Shown here: positions 10,763 through 25,648 of the stretch, piece by piece
Numbering within the stretch: the first letter of the stretch is position 1
How the letters are laid out: each line of letters begins with the position of its first letter
Source: Myrica gale
Taxonomy: Eukaryota; Streptophyta; Magnoliopsida; Fagales; Myricaceae
Assembly (NCBI GenBank): GCA_963930655.1
Contig: OZ005620.1
Span: 20,713,001-20,777,000 of the forward strand
Length of the DNA: 64,000 nucleotides
Direction of reading: 5' to 3'
The notes under the pieces: model-generated
Told to the model about the DNA's origin: nothing
Seen by the model: only the letters and a program-made list of their open reading frames with translations
Databases searched by the model: none
Translations under genes and position numbers: made by a program

Positions 10763-11027
10763 GGACAAGAATTTCCTCCTAAGAAAAAATTACCTAATAG
10801 GTCTTAACAGACCATTGGATGAATGACAACACATTAATGAATCCTTCCAATGGTCAGTATTAAATGTTAAAAAAATATAAAATTAAAAAGAAAAACTTTC
10901 TTAATTAATTCATTAATGTGCTGTCATTAATACAGATCATTGGATGGATTCATTAATATGTTGTCATCCATCCAATGATCTGTTAGGACACATTAGTTAA
11001 TTTCTTCTAAGGAGTGAATCCTTCTCC
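10763..11027. mobile_element. MULE-type MITE, 265 bp
   Basis: Long inverted arms of about 100 bases (left beginning GGACAAGAATTTCCTCC, right ending GGAATCCTTCTCC-like sequence) surround a short AT-rich centre. The sequences flanking it are the identical 9-mer CTCATTTGG at 10754-10762 and 11028-11036. A 9-bp duplication with long inverted arms indicates a Mutator-like non-autonomous element. Confidence 0.75.
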
Positions 11028-11404
11028 CTCATTTGGCACCAATAATCTCAGCATGGTCCCCATTTTCGAATGTCAGCGTGTAGTTCATAGGATTGTCGCC
11101 AAATGACATTGTAAATTTAGAGTTTTAAATTGTGAGCAGTAACAATTCCAACGTAGAGTCCCCACTCATTGAGAAGCATCCACTTTCAGAAAAAAGCTCC
11201 CACCTTGAGAAGCAACAACTTTCAGGTTAGTTGGGAAAATGTCTAATTTGTTTTGAAAGGAATGACTAATTTGTCTCAAAATTATACCATATGGATCATT
11301 TGGTCAAAAGTCATACTACAAGGACTATTTTGTAAAAGTTGGATACCATAGGGACCGAACAAAAAACAGAAAGGTAAATAAAAACCTATTCCGCATATTT
11401 TTTA

Positions 11405-11959
11405 GGGTTAATGACCTTTTTAGTCCCTGGGTTTTGGGTCTTAGTTCATTTTGATCCCTAGGTTTCATTTTTGTTCAAAAAAGTCCCTAGGTTATTTACG
11501 CTTGTCGATTTACTCCTGTCGTCTAATTCCGTCTCTCTCGTGCCCAGTCAGCTAACGGTGTGACACGTCACACCCAATAATAGCGTGACACGTGTTATTT
11601 TAAAAAAAACTCCCCGACTAAACGACAGCCACCTCGGCGCCACACTTAACAAAATTATTTAACCCAAAAATTTGAAAAGAAAACGCAGAACGAAGACCCG
11701 ACCATTAGCCCGTGGTTTCCCCCAAATCTGACCTAGAACACAGCAGACGGAGTTTTTTTTTTTAAATACCACGTGTCACGCTATTATTGGGTGTGACGTG
11801 TCACACCGTTAGCTGACTAGGCACGGGAGAGACGAAATTGGACAACAAGAGTAAATCGACAAACGTAAATAACCTAGGGACTTGTTTTTGAACAAAAATG
11901 AAACCTGAGGATCAAAATGAACTAAAACCCAAAACCAGGGATTAAAAAGTCATTAACCC
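11405..11959. mobile_element. MULE-type MITE, 555 bp, next to the eIF1 promoter
   Basis: Terminal inverted repeats of about 200 bases start GGGTTAATGACCTTTTTAG and end with the inverted copy. They include an internal TGTGACACGTCACACC motif near each inner end. The 9-mer TATTTTTTA flanks both sides exactly (11396-11404 and 11960-11968). The interior (about 11615-11755) is unique sequence without a recognisable gene. The right boundary lies directly beside the probable TATA box of the downstream eIF1 gene. Confidence 0.85.
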
Positions 11960-11966
11960 TATTTTT

Positions 11967-13181
11967 TATATATCTCAGATCCCCTTTTACTTTCGGTTTT
12001 CTCTCTCGCCAACATACCCTTTCGAAAGAGCGAGTGAGATCATAGAGGGATCTGGCATTATCCGATTTGGGGTTTCTTCTTCGTCACTGAATCACAGTCT
12101 TGAATCCCAAACTTCGGATCAGGTATTTTTCCGGGTATAATTACTCGTGATCCGATCTTTTATCCCATCACTGTTAGGGTTTCATTTCAATTTGCTTTCT
12201 TCTGAATATACTTTTGTCCCGGAACGCGAGTATTTTCAAAATTTTAGGCTTGTGACAGGAATATTCGTTTCTTTCTTCTCCCTCCATGATTCGAGTCTGG
12301 ATTTTGTGGCTTTCGTATCCTATTTTTTGCAATTTCTTATTAGTGGTCTGTCTTGATTATATATGGGTCGCAAAAATTTTTCTTTACGAAGCACATACGT
12401 AGTTTGAATTGACAGTTCCATTAAAGTGTTTATCTTGATGTATGATTTGGGACGAAATGATTTCTCATTGATGTATTGTTTCATCGAGATCGAATCCAAA
12501 TGACGATGTCATTTTCTTGTTCCAGAATGGGTTTCTTCCAATTTTTTTTTTAAGTTTATGCTCTACTCCGAGTAAAGATGGGCCCGATTTTTTATTTGCA
12601 CATGTAGGGCAAATGCCCCAATACCACGTCTTTTTACTATGGCTTTTTTTATTTTCTCAATTTATTTCTATCTTCCGCCGGATAAGTGTGGCGAAATATG
12701 TGGCTTATGCTGTTTTTTTTTCTTATTTCCATTGGACGCTTTTTTGTGAGGAGTTGATGCGAAGCCAGCGAACCTTATTGGTTGGCCTCTCTTTGTTTAA
12801 GATTTGTTTTGGTTACTCTTTATGTCGGTCTATCAAATTGTTTGCTTGTGTTGTTGTTGTTGTTATGGGTGGTTAATTAATGAGTAGGATGGCTATTGTT
12901 AGTAGAGAAGTTGAGGTTTGGTTTTTTGCGATTATCAAGAAAGTGTTTTTTGAATTTTCTCCATTGCTCCATGATGCGGTTCATTGGTATAGGTTACCCG
13001 TGCTATAGGTTTACTAAAGAACATTATTCATATGCACTTCACTGTTTAGTAAAGAAGATTTCATAATAAGTTTGTGCACGTCAGTCTTCATGATCAATTA
13101 GTTGTCTGATATGGTTTCACGTCACAATCCAGATCTGAGCATTCCAGTTGTTAGGCCATCTACTATAATTAGCCAAGTTTC
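11967..13181 (+). promoter_or_regulatory. eIF1 core promoter, leader exon and ~1-kb 5' UTR intron
   Basis: TATATAT at 11967-11973 is followed by a pyrimidine-rich stretch, typical of plant housekeeping start regions. A leader exon appears to end at a GATCAG/GTATTTTT donor near 12121. Most of 12122 to about 13145 would be a T-rich leader intron ending at a CATTCCAG acceptor around 13146. Short ORFs inside this intron are not genes. Leader introns are common in highly expressed plant translation-factor genes. The exact start and acceptor are inferred. Confidence 0.5.
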
Positions 13182-14816
13182 ATGTCTGAGATCGACGACC
13201 AAACTCCTACTACATTTGGTATGTCTTCTGACTTCTGGTCTTGCTTTGCTCTTTTATAGTTAATGGCATTCATTTTTCCATGGCTGTCTTCACCTATCCC
13301 TTCTTTTTTTTTTTTTGGTTTACTTCATCTGTATTGTAGACTAGATGAGAAATATGAACTGTATCTTCAATCCCCTTATTATTCTTAAAATGATGGTTTT
13401 TTTTTGCCTTGCAATGGGTTTCTCATCGTAGAAGTAATGATGGTCTGCCTTGCTCCTTGATTCATCGGATGTCTGCTTAGTGGCTCTGCTTGTCAAATGC
13501 TACTAGTGGTCGTTTTGTGGTTCTCCCTCATTTCATCCTTGTGAAGGATGTACTTTTTCTTTGTTAGAGCCGATTTGGTTACTTCCAAAACTGGGTTTTC
13601 ATGTACATTCAGTGTTGCATACACCCAGATTTAGTGTCATTGACAAGGTGGACAAGTTAGGAGATGAGAAACACCATAAGTTGTCGCGTTTTAACAAAGT
13701 TACAAAAGGACTGTAGGTATAGTGTATATGCCTTTGTAAGGGTGAGCGGAAAGTAGTGACTTAACTCTTTTTGTGTTTTGGGGTGTTGGTTGGAGCAGGG
13801 GGAAGTGAGGGTGTAAAAGTTCTGCCCCCTCCCCAAAATAAATGCTCTCTCCCTCTCTTCCTTATTGGAACTCTAATGAGTTTGCTGTTCTTTGGTGGGT
13901 GTCCGGTGTAGATCCGTTTGCTGATGCAAATGCTGAGGACTCTGGTGCTGGGTCAAAAGAGTATGTGCACATCCGTATCCAGCAGCGGAATGGTAGGAAG
14001 AGTCTGACAACTGTACAGGGGTTGAAGAAAGAATTCAGCTACAATAAGATACTCAAGGACCTTAAGAAGGAGTTTTGTTGCAATGGTACAGTTGTCCAAG
14101 ATCCAGAACTAGGACAGGTGGGTTTTGACCCAGATGGTGCCTTCTTTGCTCTGGTTTGGCTACTTCAAGTTCTGACACTCTTGCGTGTTCTGAAAACTCT
14201 GATATTTTTCGTTGTGCATAGGTTATTCAACTTCAAGGCGATCAGCGGAAGAATGTGTCTACTTTCCTTGTCCAGGTACGACGCACATGCCAGAAACCTG
14301 TGAATAGCTTTATTGATGTTATACTTAAAACCTTTTTACTGTAATGCTTGCCTGTACCATACATATGTTTAGTTCAATTTTTGATCTGAGGAAGATGCAT
14401 ACCTATAATTTGGAGAAGCCAGGAGGTTTGGGGATAAACAGACATGCTTCCTTCAGTTTATTATCTGTATCTATGATTTCTAGGCCTGGTGTAAGTCCCT
14501 TGCAGTAAGGTGCACTAGCTCTCTTAATAGGGGAACAAAGCAGGAAAGATGCTTGCTTTCACCTTTGTTTTCTTTAAAGAAATGAAAGATATTTGTCCTG
14601 GTAGTCGGGAAAAGGTATGATTGGGGTGTTGGGTAGTAGAAAGATAAAGAACAGAAAAAATGGCATGTAGCGTCGGTTCTCTAAACTCAAGTGTGTAAAG
14701 GTGCTTGATTTCGTTTACTACTTTAGTAATCTCGTATCTCTCTCTCTCTCTCTCTCTATCCTGGAGCACAGGCTGGCATCGTGAAGAAAGAACATATCAA
14801 GATCCATGGTTTCTGA
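13182..14816 (+). CDS. Translation initiation factor eIF1 (SUI1 family)
   Basis: Coding exons are 13182-13218, 13912-14117, 14222-14275 and 14772-14816, joining in phase to 113 residues, the usual plant eIF1 length. The protein begins MSEIDDQTPTTFDPFADANA. It carries the SUI1 fold, with KEYVHIRIQQRNGRKSLTTV, the CCNGTVV turn and the end KEHIKIHGF. eIF1 binds the 40S P-site region in the cytosol, keeps the preinitiation complex open during scanning and enforces AUG selection. All introns have GT..AG borders. The ATG follows AAGTTTC, and no alternative in-frame start fits the family N-terminus. A MITE ends just before its core promoter. Confidence 0.95.
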
Positions 14817-17723
14817 GCTTCAGCAACTGAACCCTCTGCAAGGTTCATCCCCACTTATGTTGGTGGCAGACATGCTATCTGTCTTCTAATGTGCTCGTAC
14901 CCTTATAGTTATTTAAGGTTCCAGCGTGTTATCTACTTCTCCCTGTTTCTGCTTTGTTCTGGTTATCTGGTATCTGTGTAATGTGGGATGATTATGGAAC
15001 ACATGCATGCTTGTGTCTTTGTCCTTAATAATAATCACTTTGTCAAAAATTTGATGATACGTCTCATTATATCGTGTAATTTGGCTGTGCTTCTATTGCT
15101 GATTGTAGCTAATGATATCTATGGGCGACAATTTCTGGGTGGTGGTTGTATGTTGATGGCGATCTCCCCTTGAAGGTGTGAGAACCTGGTCATGAATTTC
15201 TGAATGCATGTTCTTGAATTATTGAACCCCTGGTTGGCATTATTCCAGGGCTGGGGGGAGTGAATGTCATCGTACATATAGTTTGTGTATTCTGGGTTTC
15301 ATTTATTTTGTTGTTTGTCGTGAGCAATCAACAAAATCATAGTAATAGACGCCCTAAACCAAATGGTGACCTGCATGCCTTTTTGTGATGTATTTTGTTG
15401 GTCGTTGGGAATCAGAATTGCAAGATACGATGGGTGATTCCAAACTTTGTAGACGAAGCTGGAATTCAGTTTGCTGGGAGGCGAGCTGATGGATTTCCAC
15501 TCTTCAGATGTCCACCTACAAATTGTGCATGAACCGTCGAAACCCTTGTTTTACACTGTTTTGGAGTGATACTTATAATTCCGTGGAGATAGTGGGGTTC
15601 ACATATGTGCCCTGAAGGCTGAATTCAACATATACAGAGGGTAACGGAGAAAGGTTAGGTTTGCTAGGTTGTCATCCGCATGCCTTCGACCCGGTTCAAC
15701 TTATTATTGTAATTTGCCCTATAAAAATAGACACGAAGAAAATTGTCGTAATTCTAGGGAAAATGAGAGTACATCATAGTTTGCAACGAAGTGCATGCTC
15801 TCTGTTTTTTCCACATAAATTAGCGGGGGAGGATGGTGTAAAAGAATTGGGTCTTACCCAACTTATGAATTGCGTGAGCTTAATTACCGACATCGGGTAC
15901 TATGTTTCTTCCATCCAACCCGATTTTTGGTAGCATTTTATTCGCTGTGCAAGGATGGATTCGGGAAAGGGATTTCTTGTACACATTCTGACATATCGTG
16001 TTGAAATTAAAAGCTTATTTCTTGTCCTATGTGCCGTTCCGTGCTCTAGCAAGATCAAGGACAGACGAGAAGCTTCATAATTCATTGATAGTTAGATTCC
16101 TTCCAACTTTTATTGGTTGATTAAGATTTGAGAAGACTTGCACCAAGTTGATTGAAAAACATATTCATTATTATAATGTCAATATTTCGATATCAGATTC
16201 TTTAGATCTTTATATGTATTACTTTATGAAGCAATTAGATGACAAATGTCGAAATGGAAAAAAAAAAAGTTCGCTTTAACCGCATGCTTCATCTAGGACC
16301 CATTGTTTCGAGGGACAAAAGAGATTGTGGCATAAAGTTGAGTACTTATGGAGAATTATATTCACCACCCAACGTGGGGACATAATGATATGCTTAGAGG
16401 GCCCCAAGGCATCAAGGTGCGCATGCCTTAATTTCTTGCAGGTTTTAGGGCACTTAAATTGTCGGGGAGTACCAAGTTCTTGCATGTCTATTGTCTGGGG
16501 AAGGTAGTAATTGGTGCGGGCATGATGAGACCACAATGTGAGAAGTGAAAGACGTACAAACTGAGCAAAACAAAAACAGAAAAACAAAAAACAAAAGAAA
16601 ACTACGAGGGAGATAATAATTTGGTGATGATTGGGAAAGATGAAAAAAGGATGCGGGGAAATTCATTATTGCATAGCAAATGTAATGAGTAGTGCAAGGG
16701 GAAACCAAACTCCTGAGCAAATCTTTGAAGTACATCACCATCATCACTAAGCAGAAGAACTGATTACGTAAGGGTTGAATACTATTTGAGCTCCGGTGGT
16801 GTTTTTTTTAGAGCATGGGCACTGCAGTTGGCCTCCGCGACTTCCGACTGTTTATTCAGGCCCTGTCCAATGTTGGCCCGCCGATGCGTGGGGGCCCACG
16901 TGTCCATGGACGCGCGGCATCTCACTGACAATTTTTTCTCTTGGCCGGTTCTGCATCCTCCCTCCATCGTCGTCTTTCTTTTCTGCTGGTCATTTTTGTG
17001 TAATATCTTTTATGGGTTATCTACTTTCTATGGATATTGATATTTGTATGGCCTTTTGGTTGGTCCGTTGCTTCTACGGAATAACTCTGAACCTTCTTAA
17101 TTATTATTAATGAATGAGGTGTTATAATAAATTAAAATAAAAAGAAAGAATAATATTTGTATATGTTGTACTCAAACTATGTCGGAGCCTTGGAGGTTCA
17201 GATAAAGTGCATATTGGATCAACACTTACGCTAAAATAATCCACTATGCTTTCATCAAATCCAATCTTGAAGTATGGAACCTATCCCTTTTTTCCTGCTG
17301 CATAATACGGATTAAAGGGAGCAAAAAACCGATTAATAATGCGTCAAAGTAAGCCTCTCAAACACAAAGGTCTCCTGGGAAGAACAAAAAACACATACAT
17401 AATCTTTCTGCACACGATTCAAGGTTACCTCGATGTTCGCCAAGGAATATTGGAATGTTTCCTGCATGCTCTTATAGTGCAGTCCCGTGTTTAATAATTT
17501 ACTGCTGCCACTGACCAAATGCAAGGCCCTTTTCCAACTAACATTCTACACCAACTGCTTTCTTTTTTCTACCTTCCGTTCTTCACTACCTTGTGTAGGA
17601 TTAATGTTCTTTTTTCCAGTATTTAACCGCCTCCACTACACGGCCTAGTCCTCCCCATATCTATCTTCTTCCTACAATAACTTTAATTATTGTCTTATCT
17701 TCTCTCCCTGCTGAGTGTAAAAT
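14817..17723. other. Intergenic incl. eIF1 3' UTR; no gene seen
   Basis: The first 300-400 bases probably hold the eIF1 3' UTR. Frames up to about 104 residues (for example 15661-15933 and 16796-17110) match nothing I recognise, lack splice context and overlap frames on the other strand. A GC-richer patch at 16860-16920 has no identifiable function. Confidence 0.4.
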
Positions 17724-18550
17724 ATGGCTGACTCACAGCATTCCACTTCTGCTGACACTGTTGTGGACTCTGAAGGTAACCTACACTTCTAATGCCTAAC
17801 AATGTCTTTGGCTTTTTCTATTTTTCCAAAATACATTTAGTGGTCATGTTAAGGCTATAATAGGGGCTTGTTTTATCCTCTCTCATGTCTTCAGTTTATA
17901 TCCATTTGCTTCCTCTTCTGTCTTCTCTCTGATGGAAGTTTTGCTTTTACCATCGAACATAAAGGCTCTAATTTTGCTGTGTTTTGATTTGTTCATTCAT
18001 CAACCCCATTGCTTGGCTACCCATTATACTCTTCTTTTGGAGGAATCTGAATCCAGATAAATCTCTCTGTTATATTCAGTGCTTGAGTTGGTTGAAAAAG
18101 ATCTTGCACTGTGTCTGTGATTGGCAATGCTTTTCCTGCTTGTTCCTCGACATGTTCTTTTGCTCTCTGGTGAAAAAATATTGCCTGCCTACCTCAGTCC
18201 TCACGTGTCTTCTCATTCACACATGATTTACATTTTTTGATGCAGAGGATAGCATTCAAGAGTCTAAGCTTCAGTTCTCAGAGGATGAAGAGATGCTTAT
18301 TATAATAATGTTTAATCTTGTGGGCGAGAGGTACGCCATCCATCTCTCTCTCTCTCTCACGCGGGCACAGTACTGTCACACACACACAGTACACAGACGT
18401 TCAAAAGTTTATTCTTTTCAGTCTTTTATCATGTCCTCATGCATGCGGATGGTGTAAAACAGATGGTCTCTGATTGCCGGGAGAATCCCTGGAAGAACAG
18501 CTGAGGAAATTGAGAAATACTGGAATTCCAGGCACTCCACAAGCGAATGA
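17724..18550 (+). CDS. Single-repeat R3-MYB protein (CPC/TRY/ETC-like)
   Basis: Exons 17724-17775, 18246-18330 and 18463-18550 join in phase to a 74-residue protein, the typical size for CAPRICE/TRIPTYCHON-type proteins. These lack an activation domain and compete with R2R3-MYBs for bHLH partners to repress trichome and root-hair patterning or flavonoid genes. The R3 repeat is clear: [20 protein letters not shown] then [20 protein letters not shown]. The intron splitting GER/W is the conserved MYB position. The bHLH-contact motif [DE]Lx2[RK]x3Lx6Lx3R is degraded: the acidic residue is Met and the basic residue is Ile, giving MLIIIMFNL. The short N-terminal tail ([17 protein letters not shown]) resembles this subfamily. 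It may be a diverged or hypofunctional member. Confidence 0.85.
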
Positions 18551-19955
18551 TAACGAGTCTTTAAGAACAAGAAGAAAAACATCTCTTCTGGTAGTTACTA
18601 ATTTTTCCATGGCTTCTGCAAGTTTTGGGTGAGATATGGTCCTGATCTTGATGGAACTTCTCGATCGCAGGGAGGTGCATGTGATATTTACCTGTCTGGA
18701 TGTTCGATTTCTTGCAAGCTTTTGAGGGTAGAGCTTATAAAGCTAGGTAGTTTATGGCCGAAGATATGAAAATATTGTTATCCAAGTATATGTTAATGCT
18801 AGTTAAAAGTTTTCCTATCAATTCCATGTCAACCCTCTGTTGCATGAATGTTGCCGGCCGGGAGAAGAAAACAGACTTCTAGGAAAGAAGAAAGGGGAAA
18901 TACATATGAAAAAAGTGAACAAATAAGATTTTTCTTAAAGCGACTCGACTCATCAAGATATATACAAAAGATATAGAGTGAGTGACTTCCAAGTCCCAGT
19001 CCCAAGCAAAACAAGCAGTATAGCTACGTAAATTTTCTTTGGCCTTGTCTGATTCTTCTTCCCCATCGGGCGTGGGGTAAGAAAGTTTTTGTCTTTCACC
19101 CTGTGTTTCCAATATTTAAGGTTGTCCATTAAAATATAGGACCTAACCCTTCGTAATGTCGTAATGATTCACCAATCCCAAGGTGATCAGAGACGAGGAA
19201 TCAACAACAGGTCTTCCGAACTGTGATTATTAATCAATAATAGCCTACCTTAATCTCATCATAATTTTTTCAAATAAAAATTAATAATCTCGAAAGAAAG
19301 CAAGGTTTCAGTCCAGTTGGAGACGACAAACATAGTAAGGACCCACAGTTGCGATTTGCTTTATCTCACCGCGTCCACTGACCCATCAACCCATAGAAAC
19401 GGGTCCAAAGACCCTTCAACCAACATGGCAGCCCCCAATGGCGGTACGTACTCTGATCAAGAAATGTCTCCATTATTGCTTAATAAATTTCATATTCTAC
19501 TTTTTTTCTAAACCAAACCTTTTTACTAAAAAAAAAGGACCTGCATGCTTAGGATGATCCTAAAAAGAGACAACTTTATGTGAGGCCCAGATGTTTGCAA
19601 GACAAAAAAATATTAATAAAAAAGAAATAGAATGGTCCAAATTTAGTCTAGCTAGGTTCCTAATTTGGTCAATTCTTTTCTGAAGATCCGTATATACTTT
19701 CATTTGTTCCAACGAATAGATGAAGTTATTTGAAAGATTTTTTTTATACCATTTTTAGCCATTTTTAACAACTACAATAACAAGAATATGGAGATAGCAA
19801 AATTAAATAATTTCCGGGAAACTTCTCAACAAATATCAAAGGAATATGTTTGTCCTAAATTCCATACCTAGCTAATGTCCCCTTCAAATCTAGCTTTTTG
19901 TGTTTCATTTTCCTATAGGGACGCTTCAATATCCCAATTAATATTCAAGATATTT
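18551..19955. other. R3-MYB 3' flank and intergenic, no gene seen
   Basis: This probably includes the R3-MYB 3' UTR. Frames of 60-77 residues on the minus strand at 18829-19112 match nothing known. No repeat boundary was identified. Confidence 0.4.
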
Positions 19956-20113
19956 AGGGTATGTTTGTTTGTTCAAAAATTCTAATTAAATAAATATATT
20001 TTAAAATTTTAACTTTTATCCATATATTTTGAACTTTTCATAAAGTTTAACATTTAAATTTTTTTCAAAATTTTAACAATATCCTTCAAAATTTTGATAA
20101 ACAGACAACCCTT
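19956..20113. mobile_element. Short MITE-like inverted repeat, probably hAT-type
   Basis: The left arm AGGGTATGTTTGTTTGTTC and the inverted right arm (AAGGGTTGTCTGTTTATC in reverse complement) are imperfect copies flanking an AT-rich centre of about 100 bases. The GGGTNTGTTTG terminus is common in plant hAT-type MITEs. No clean target duplication remains. Confidence 0.35.
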
Positions 20114-20679
20114 AGATTTGGACAATGGATCGGCCTCACCACGAAAATGGGCCAATTAGCTTTTCTCAAAAGTAATTTTAATTGTGTGGCCTTGGTGTTT
20201 TAGGCAAAAGTTCATGGCTAAAATCTTGTCAACAACAGGACTAAGGTGACGCAGGGAAGAAGATCTTGAGAATCGGCAGGTGGGACCAATTATGATCTTA
20301 CTATTTCTTGATGTACGCATGATTTGAAAAATAACGTTTCCAAACAATGGGAATATATTTGTGGGTTTTTAGAGAAAAGCACGGATAAAAAAGTGGAATA
20401 TTCCATCTTTTTTTAATTATACCGAGAAAAAATCAACAAAGAAAAACAGTACTGGGATATTGATATTGATATGCATGATGATCGTTGATCTGTTTCTCTC
20501 TTGTCGAGTTCAGAGCAATTATTTTCGGTGCAGTGTCGAAATAATTCGCTTCATTCAAGCTAGCTAGCTACATATATCGTCTATCTTATAGGGTTTGGTT
20601 AGCATGCACCGTGCACGAAGATGAGCCAATGCTTCCAGTCACCGGTATGCATGGAAAAATCGTATCGGCTAACGAAGCC

Positions 20680-20734
20680 TGAGTCAGTGACTCAGTTAGT
20701 ATCTTCTGTAATTCTCGACAACTGAGTCACTGAC
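20680..20734. promoter_or_regulatory. Hairpin with three TGAGTCA-type (GCN4/bZIP) motifs
   Basis: GTCAGTGACTCAGTT (20683-20697) pairs perfectly with AACTGAGTCACTGAC (20720-20734) across a 22-base loop. The same bases contain the bZIP site TGAGTCA/TGACTCA three times, at 20680-20686, 20688-20694 and 20723-20729. Whether it acts as DNA sites, as a transcribed hairpin, or is a transposon remnant cannot be decided from sequence. Confidence 0.35.
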
Positions 20735-20738
20735 GTTG

Positions 20739-20740
<2 letters not shown>

Positions 20741-20776
<36 letters not shown>
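20741..20776. repeat. (AT)18 microsatellite
   Basis: An uninterrupted AT dinucleotide run of 36 bases, immediately right of the TGAGTCA hairpin. It is likely polymorphic. Confidence 0.9.
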
Positions 20777-20779
<3 letters not shown>

Positions 20780-21410
20780 AATCTTCAGCTTCAAGGGATA
20801 TCATGACACAGCTAGAATCAATCACCAGATAATGGGCCTCAGACATTGGCAAGGAAAGAAGCCTGAGCCACACGCCCACACCAACTGCGCAGCAAACTGA
20901 AGCTACGACCACACTATATAGTTAATGAGGTAAATAAAACTTGGTGGTAGTGGGGACGACTTGTTGAGAAGATTAATATTGGATATCCAGAGCTGTGGGA
21001 CCATGCATACAAGAGATGCTCTTGATATTTTTTACATGTCTACTTTTTGATGTTCCCTCTTTATTTTCATTTTATTTTTTTTCTGCAGAAGAATATACAA
21101 GAGATTGAAGGTGATCAGTGACGGTCGACTCTATTTAATTTACTTGGAAATTTATTCCGATATAAGAGAAGGAAGAGGAGAGATCTCTATGCTTCTGAAG
21201 TCATGTGACATGCATGATAATTTTAGTATTCTGAAGTGTGGTTATTTTAGCAATGTCCTACCCATTAAGACCCATAGATAAGGCTCTAATGTAGCATAGC
21301 TTTACCCTGATACCAGTACTGGAAAACGAAATACGAAGGTGGTGCTAAGCTTTTTTTATGTACCAACTTGACTCGAAACAAATGCACAAAGACAAAACTC
21401 ACGTAGTTTT

Positions 21411-21437
21411 CATGACATGACATGACATGACATGACA
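21411..21437. repeat. (CATGA)5 pentanucleotide microsatellite
   Basis: Five tandem copies of CATGA/ATGAC. Confidence 0.9.
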
Positions 21438-21873
21438 AGGCAATCGGATCGCAATTGCCACATCAGAAAAGAAAACCAACCAAAACGAATACTTTCCAAC
21501 ACAAAAACAGATATTGTTTTCAATAATAATTACCAGCCTCTCAGATTGCGCAAGCAAAGGACAAAAGATGACCAAATGTTGCCAGGGGTCACATATAAGA
21601 AGGTACCCCAAATGCAAAAGATAACAAAAGTGCACAGGCATTCAACACACAAAAACACTATGGGGTACTTCATGAGTGCTATCTGGTCAGGGATCAACAA
21701 AATTGGACCGCTTAACAAATTGGATCGGACCGCTTTTGTAATTTTAATGGTTTAAATCCGGTTTGGACCGGATTTGAGAAATAGATTATATTAAATCCGG
21801 TTCGAATTAAGCCTTTTGGGAATCGATTATTTATTAATATAAATAATATTTTTTCTAATACAAACTTAAAACT

Positions 21874-22015
21874 AGAGGAGAGAGAGGGGGAAGGCCAGGA
21901 AGGAGTTAAAGAAAAGAGAGAGGGAGAGAAAAGAGAGAGGTGTTGGAAGAGAGGGAGAGAAAAAGAGGTAAAAGAGAGGGAGAGTGAGCCGAGAGGGATA
22001 GTAGGAGAGATAAAA
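21874..22015. repeat. Purine-rich GA tract
   Basis: About 140 bases composed largely of GAGAGA, GGGAGA and AAAGAGAG units, with very few pyrimidines on the plus strand. Just upstream (about 21755-21800) is a short palindromic segment, AAATCCGGTTTGGACCGGAT. No gene is associated. Confidence 0.6.
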
Positions 22016-22605
22016 TCGATGAATTCAATTTCTAAAAATTACCTCCTTTGAATTTATCACCAAAGACTAAAGTTCCTAATAAATTAATAATATAAAATTA
22101 GAAAATTTAAATTCTAATCTCACCTAAAAATTCTATCTTTATTACCAACAATTCTTAATTTACATTTAATTTCTTAATTTGCATATAAAGAGAGATTTGA
22201 GAAAATTCGAACTCAAATGGAAACAAAATCTCACATAAAAATTATCTCTTTATCACGACCAATTCTTAGGGATATTAGTTTCTATGATCTCTGACAATTT
22301 GCATTTAAAGAGTACAAATGAAAATAAAATCAATTTTGAATTGACTATCAGTCATTTTAAAAGGTATATTAACTAATATTGATAGTTTCGTTGAATATAT
22401 AGTCAACTAATTAATAAATGAATATTTTTATTTTATATTTGATTATTTGAAAAATTATTAATAGTCTTTTTATATATTTGATCATTAATTGACGTTTTGA
22501 AGAGAATCGGACCGAAAAACCATTTTAATTGAAGTACCGAACCGATTATATCTTTCAATTTAGGCAAAAAAAAATCATTTCCGATCAGATTCCGGTCCAA
22601 TTATT

Positions 22606-22802
22606 GGGATGTTTGTGGGTGAAAATTTTGAGTATTAGGGTTTGAGAAATATTATAAAGTAAAGATATGTTATGGGAGTTGGTGAAAAAGTAAAGAGAGA
22701 GAAGATTTTTAATAAGTATTATAATAATAATAAATTATATGATAAATTTTTTATGATTAAACCCAAATATTTGAGCCTAAATATTTAGCACCAAACATAC
22801 CC
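22606..22802. mobile_element. MITE-like degenerate inverted repeat
   Basis: The left end GGGATGTTTGTGGGTGAAAA and the inverted right end (GGGTATGTTTGGTGCTAAAT in reverse complement) are imperfect copies, with further similarity in TTTGAGTATTAGGGTTTG versus TCAAATATTTGGGTTTA. No target duplication is visible. It lies 100-300 bases upstream of the THI4 promoter motifs. Confidence 0.35.
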
Positions 22803-22904
22803 TCTGTAAAACCTTTCCGAATGTGCAGCTTAGGACTGCCATTTGTAGCTATAAGCAAAACAACACTAAAACCATTGTAGACCCTTCGTATCCTATCCTA
22901 TTCG

Positions 22905-22953
22905 CACGTGTCTCCTTTCACTTTTCAGATATTTTCGCCTCCTCCATAAATAC
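22905..22953 (+). promoter_or_regulatory. THI4 promoter: G-box and TATA-like element
   Basis: A palindromic G-box CACGTG at 22905-22910 and a TATA-like CATAAATAC at 22945-22953 lie 125 and 82 bases before the start codon. G-boxes bind bZIP and bHLH (light, circadian, stress) factors, which fits the known light and circadian control of plant THI4. Function is inferred. Confidence 0.5.
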
Positions 22954-23007
22954 ACCCCTCCCTCCTCTTCCTCCTTATCTATCCATCTTGGTGTAATACA
23001 AAGCTAG

Positions 23008-25648
<2,641 letters not shown>

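Noticed and set aside
12147-12876. Two plus-strand ORFs upstream of eIF1
   Set aside because: They lie in the T-rich leader intron, lack homology and have no splice context as coding exons.
15661-15933. 90-residue plus-strand ORF
   Set aside because: No recognisable motif, no splice context and AT-rich composition typical of chance frames.
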